The position numbers and the translations under genes are program-made. The notes under the pieces were generated by a model, which made no database searches, had not been told where the DNA came from, and worked only from the letters and a program-made list of their open reading frames with translations. This document shows, piece after piece, positions 4,678-5,751 of a stretch of DNA of 5,751 nucleotides; positions within the stretch are counted from its first letter, which is position 1, and each line of letters opens with the position of its first letter. Origin of the DNA: Bacillota bacterium (GTDB lineage: Bacteria > Bacillota_E > Sulfobacillia > Sulfobacillales > Sulfobacillaceae); NCBI GenBank assembly GCA_021820645.1, contig JAKADJ010000170.1, forward strand, positions 1 through 5,751. The letters are read 5' to 3'.

Positions 4678-5751
4678 ATGAAAACTCCAGGAGAAAGAAT
4701 CAAAAAATTGAGGATCGGCCGAAAAATGACCCAGGCCGACCTGGCGAAAGGCCTGTTCGATCGATCTTACATCAGCCAAATCGAATCCGGTGTGGTGGCC
4801 CCCCCTCTATCAACTCTGAAAGTCTTAAGCGAACGACTTCACGTGCCGCTGGGCGAGATCGTTGACGCCGACCATTCGGAAAAAGCTGCGCTCGTTAGAC
4901 ACGCACACAAGCTGTTGATCGAAGGTAAGAAGACCATGGCGCCGGATCACCTTTATTTGGCCTGGGAGCTATTTATGGAAGGGCAAGCCACTAACAGCGA
5001 TCTGCTTAGCGCGGCGCGAGATTTTCTGCGCATAGAGACAGGGACGGAACGGACACTGTACGTTCTTCAGCGGTCCGCCCTCAGGCTTATCCAATCCGAA
5101 AATATCGGGACGGACGACCTTACATTGTTCATACAACTGGGCAATGCGTATTTTACTCTGTCTCGCTTTCTGGATGCTTTGGCCGTGTACGAAACCCTGC
5201 TCGAATTCAACCCCGAACCCGCCACAAGGCTCCGAGCCCTCGGAAACATGGGATCGACATTGTATTTGCTTAATCGCCACGAACAAGCATTCGAACTCTA
5301 CACAACAGCACTTGAGCTTGCGGAGCAAACGAATAATGTGGGAATGATGGCTCGTTGCCACCACGGCCTGGGCATCGTGGCTCGTGCGTTGGGAGACCTC
5401 GAAAGAGCGCATCATCACACTGTGATTAGCGCGACGTTCTATCAAGGTATTGACGAAATGCGGGGGTTTGGTGCCAAACAAAACCTGGGCGTCATTCTCC
5501 GTGAGCAAGAAAAATACAGCGCAGCCGAGCCTCACCTTAACGAATGTCTGGAAGCTTACCGAAGCCGTGGGCATTTTGCGTTGGCTGCCAGTGTCTTGGA
5601 GGAGTTGGCTCGTTTGCAGCTTGCGCGTGGCCTCGCGCAAGAGGCTCTATCTCTGTGCAACGATGGCATTGATTATATCTTTCGAACGGACGACGTCAAA
5701 CAACTAGTCCGGCTACTATACTTGAAAGCTACTATTCTGTCTCTCCTCGAA
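4678..5751 (+). CDS. XRE-family HTH plus TPR regulator, RRNPP-like (runs off right edge)
   Basis: An open frame of 358 codons starts at ATG 4678 with GGAGG ten bases upstream and has no stop before the window ends. Residues about 6-60 are a XRE/Cro helix-turn-helix (GERIKKLRIGRKMTQADLAK, then SYISQIESGVVAPPLSTLKV). From about residue 149 onward come repeated TPR-like helix pairs: LFIQLGNAYFTLSRFLDALA, ALGNMGSTLYLLNRHEQAFE, CHHGLGIVARALGDLERAHH, AKQNLGVILREQEKYSAAEP, LARLQLARGLAQEALSL. The architecture is that of NprR/PlcR/Rap-group cytosolic receptors, where the TPR superhelix binds a re-imported peptide and changes DNA binding. The divergently encoded 46-aa secreted-type peptide is the obvious candidate ligand, and the palindrome before the gene the obvious operator. 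Whether it activates or represses is inferred only. XRE-TPR proteins without peptide ligands also exist, so the quorum-sensing role is likely but unproven. Confidence 0.85.
   Translation, partial: MKTPGERIKKLRIGRKMTQADLAKGLFDRSYISQIESGVVAPPLSTLKVLSERLHVPLGEIVDADHSEKAALVRHAHKLLIEGKKTMAPDHLYLAWELFMEGQATNSDLLSAARDFLRIETGTERTLYVLQRSALRLIQSENIGTDDLTLFIQLGNAYFTLSRFLDALAVYETLLEFNPEPATRLRALGNMGSTLYLLNRHEQAFELYTTALELAEQTNNVGMMARCHHGLGIVARALGDLERAHHHTVISATFYQGIDEMRGFGAKQNLGVILREQEKYSAAEPHLNECLEAYRSRGHFALAASVLEELARLQLARGLAQEALSLCNDGIDYIFRTDDVKQLVRLLYLKATILSLLE

Noticed and set aside
4969..5640. 223-codon open frame on the minus strand, opposite the regulator
   Set aside because: The plus strand here encodes clear TPR repeats; the antisense product has no recognisable domain.

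Overview
The window looks like a Bacillota (Bacilli) chromosome segment, perhaps from the Alicyclobacillus-type lineages. Base composition is balanced to slightly GC-rich by eye, ribosome binding sites are strong AAGGAGG types, and a XRE-HTH/TPR regulator of the RRNPP (Rap/NprR/PlcR-like) kind is present. The taxonomic placement is inference; no rRNA or tRNA is present to anchor it.

Layout: a divergent intergenic region at about 4567-4677 separates two transcription directions. To the right, on the plus strand, is the regulator (4678 to beyond the window edge). To the left, on the minus strand, is a tightly packed series. In transcription order it runs: a 46-residue secreted-type propeptide (4566-4426); a HEAT-like plus SUMF1/FGE-fold protein (4313-2952); a class I SAM methyltransferase (2921-2178); a 25-codon peptide gene with a near-maximal Shine-Dalgarno (2154-2077); an SBP_bac_5 oligopeptide-binding-like protein without a signal peptide, interrupted by one in-frame TAA (1976-297); and the first 87 codons of a PhyH-type Fe(II)/2-oxoglutarate oxygenase that runs off the left edge (261-1). 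The 46-aa and 25-aa peptide genes were identified by reading the minus strand directly.

Working model (inference): a cell-density-controlled biosynthetic cluster. The 46-aa propeptide would be exported, processed and re-imported to bind the TPR domain of the divergently encoded regulator. The regulator would act at a perfect 8-2-8 palindrome (4641-4658) between the two genes, and perhaps at a related 5-2-5 palindrome (4417-4428) ahead of the FGE-like gene. The regulated operon would then make and modify the 25-aa peptide, as a RiPP precursor or scaffold, with the methyltransferase, the oxygenase and possibly the FGE-like protein as tailoring enzymes. The cytosolic SBP-like protein could be a peptide-binding component. 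None of these functions is proven by sequence alone. No transporter, protease or better-known RiPP enzyme (radical SAM, YcaO, lanthionine synthetase) is visible within this window.
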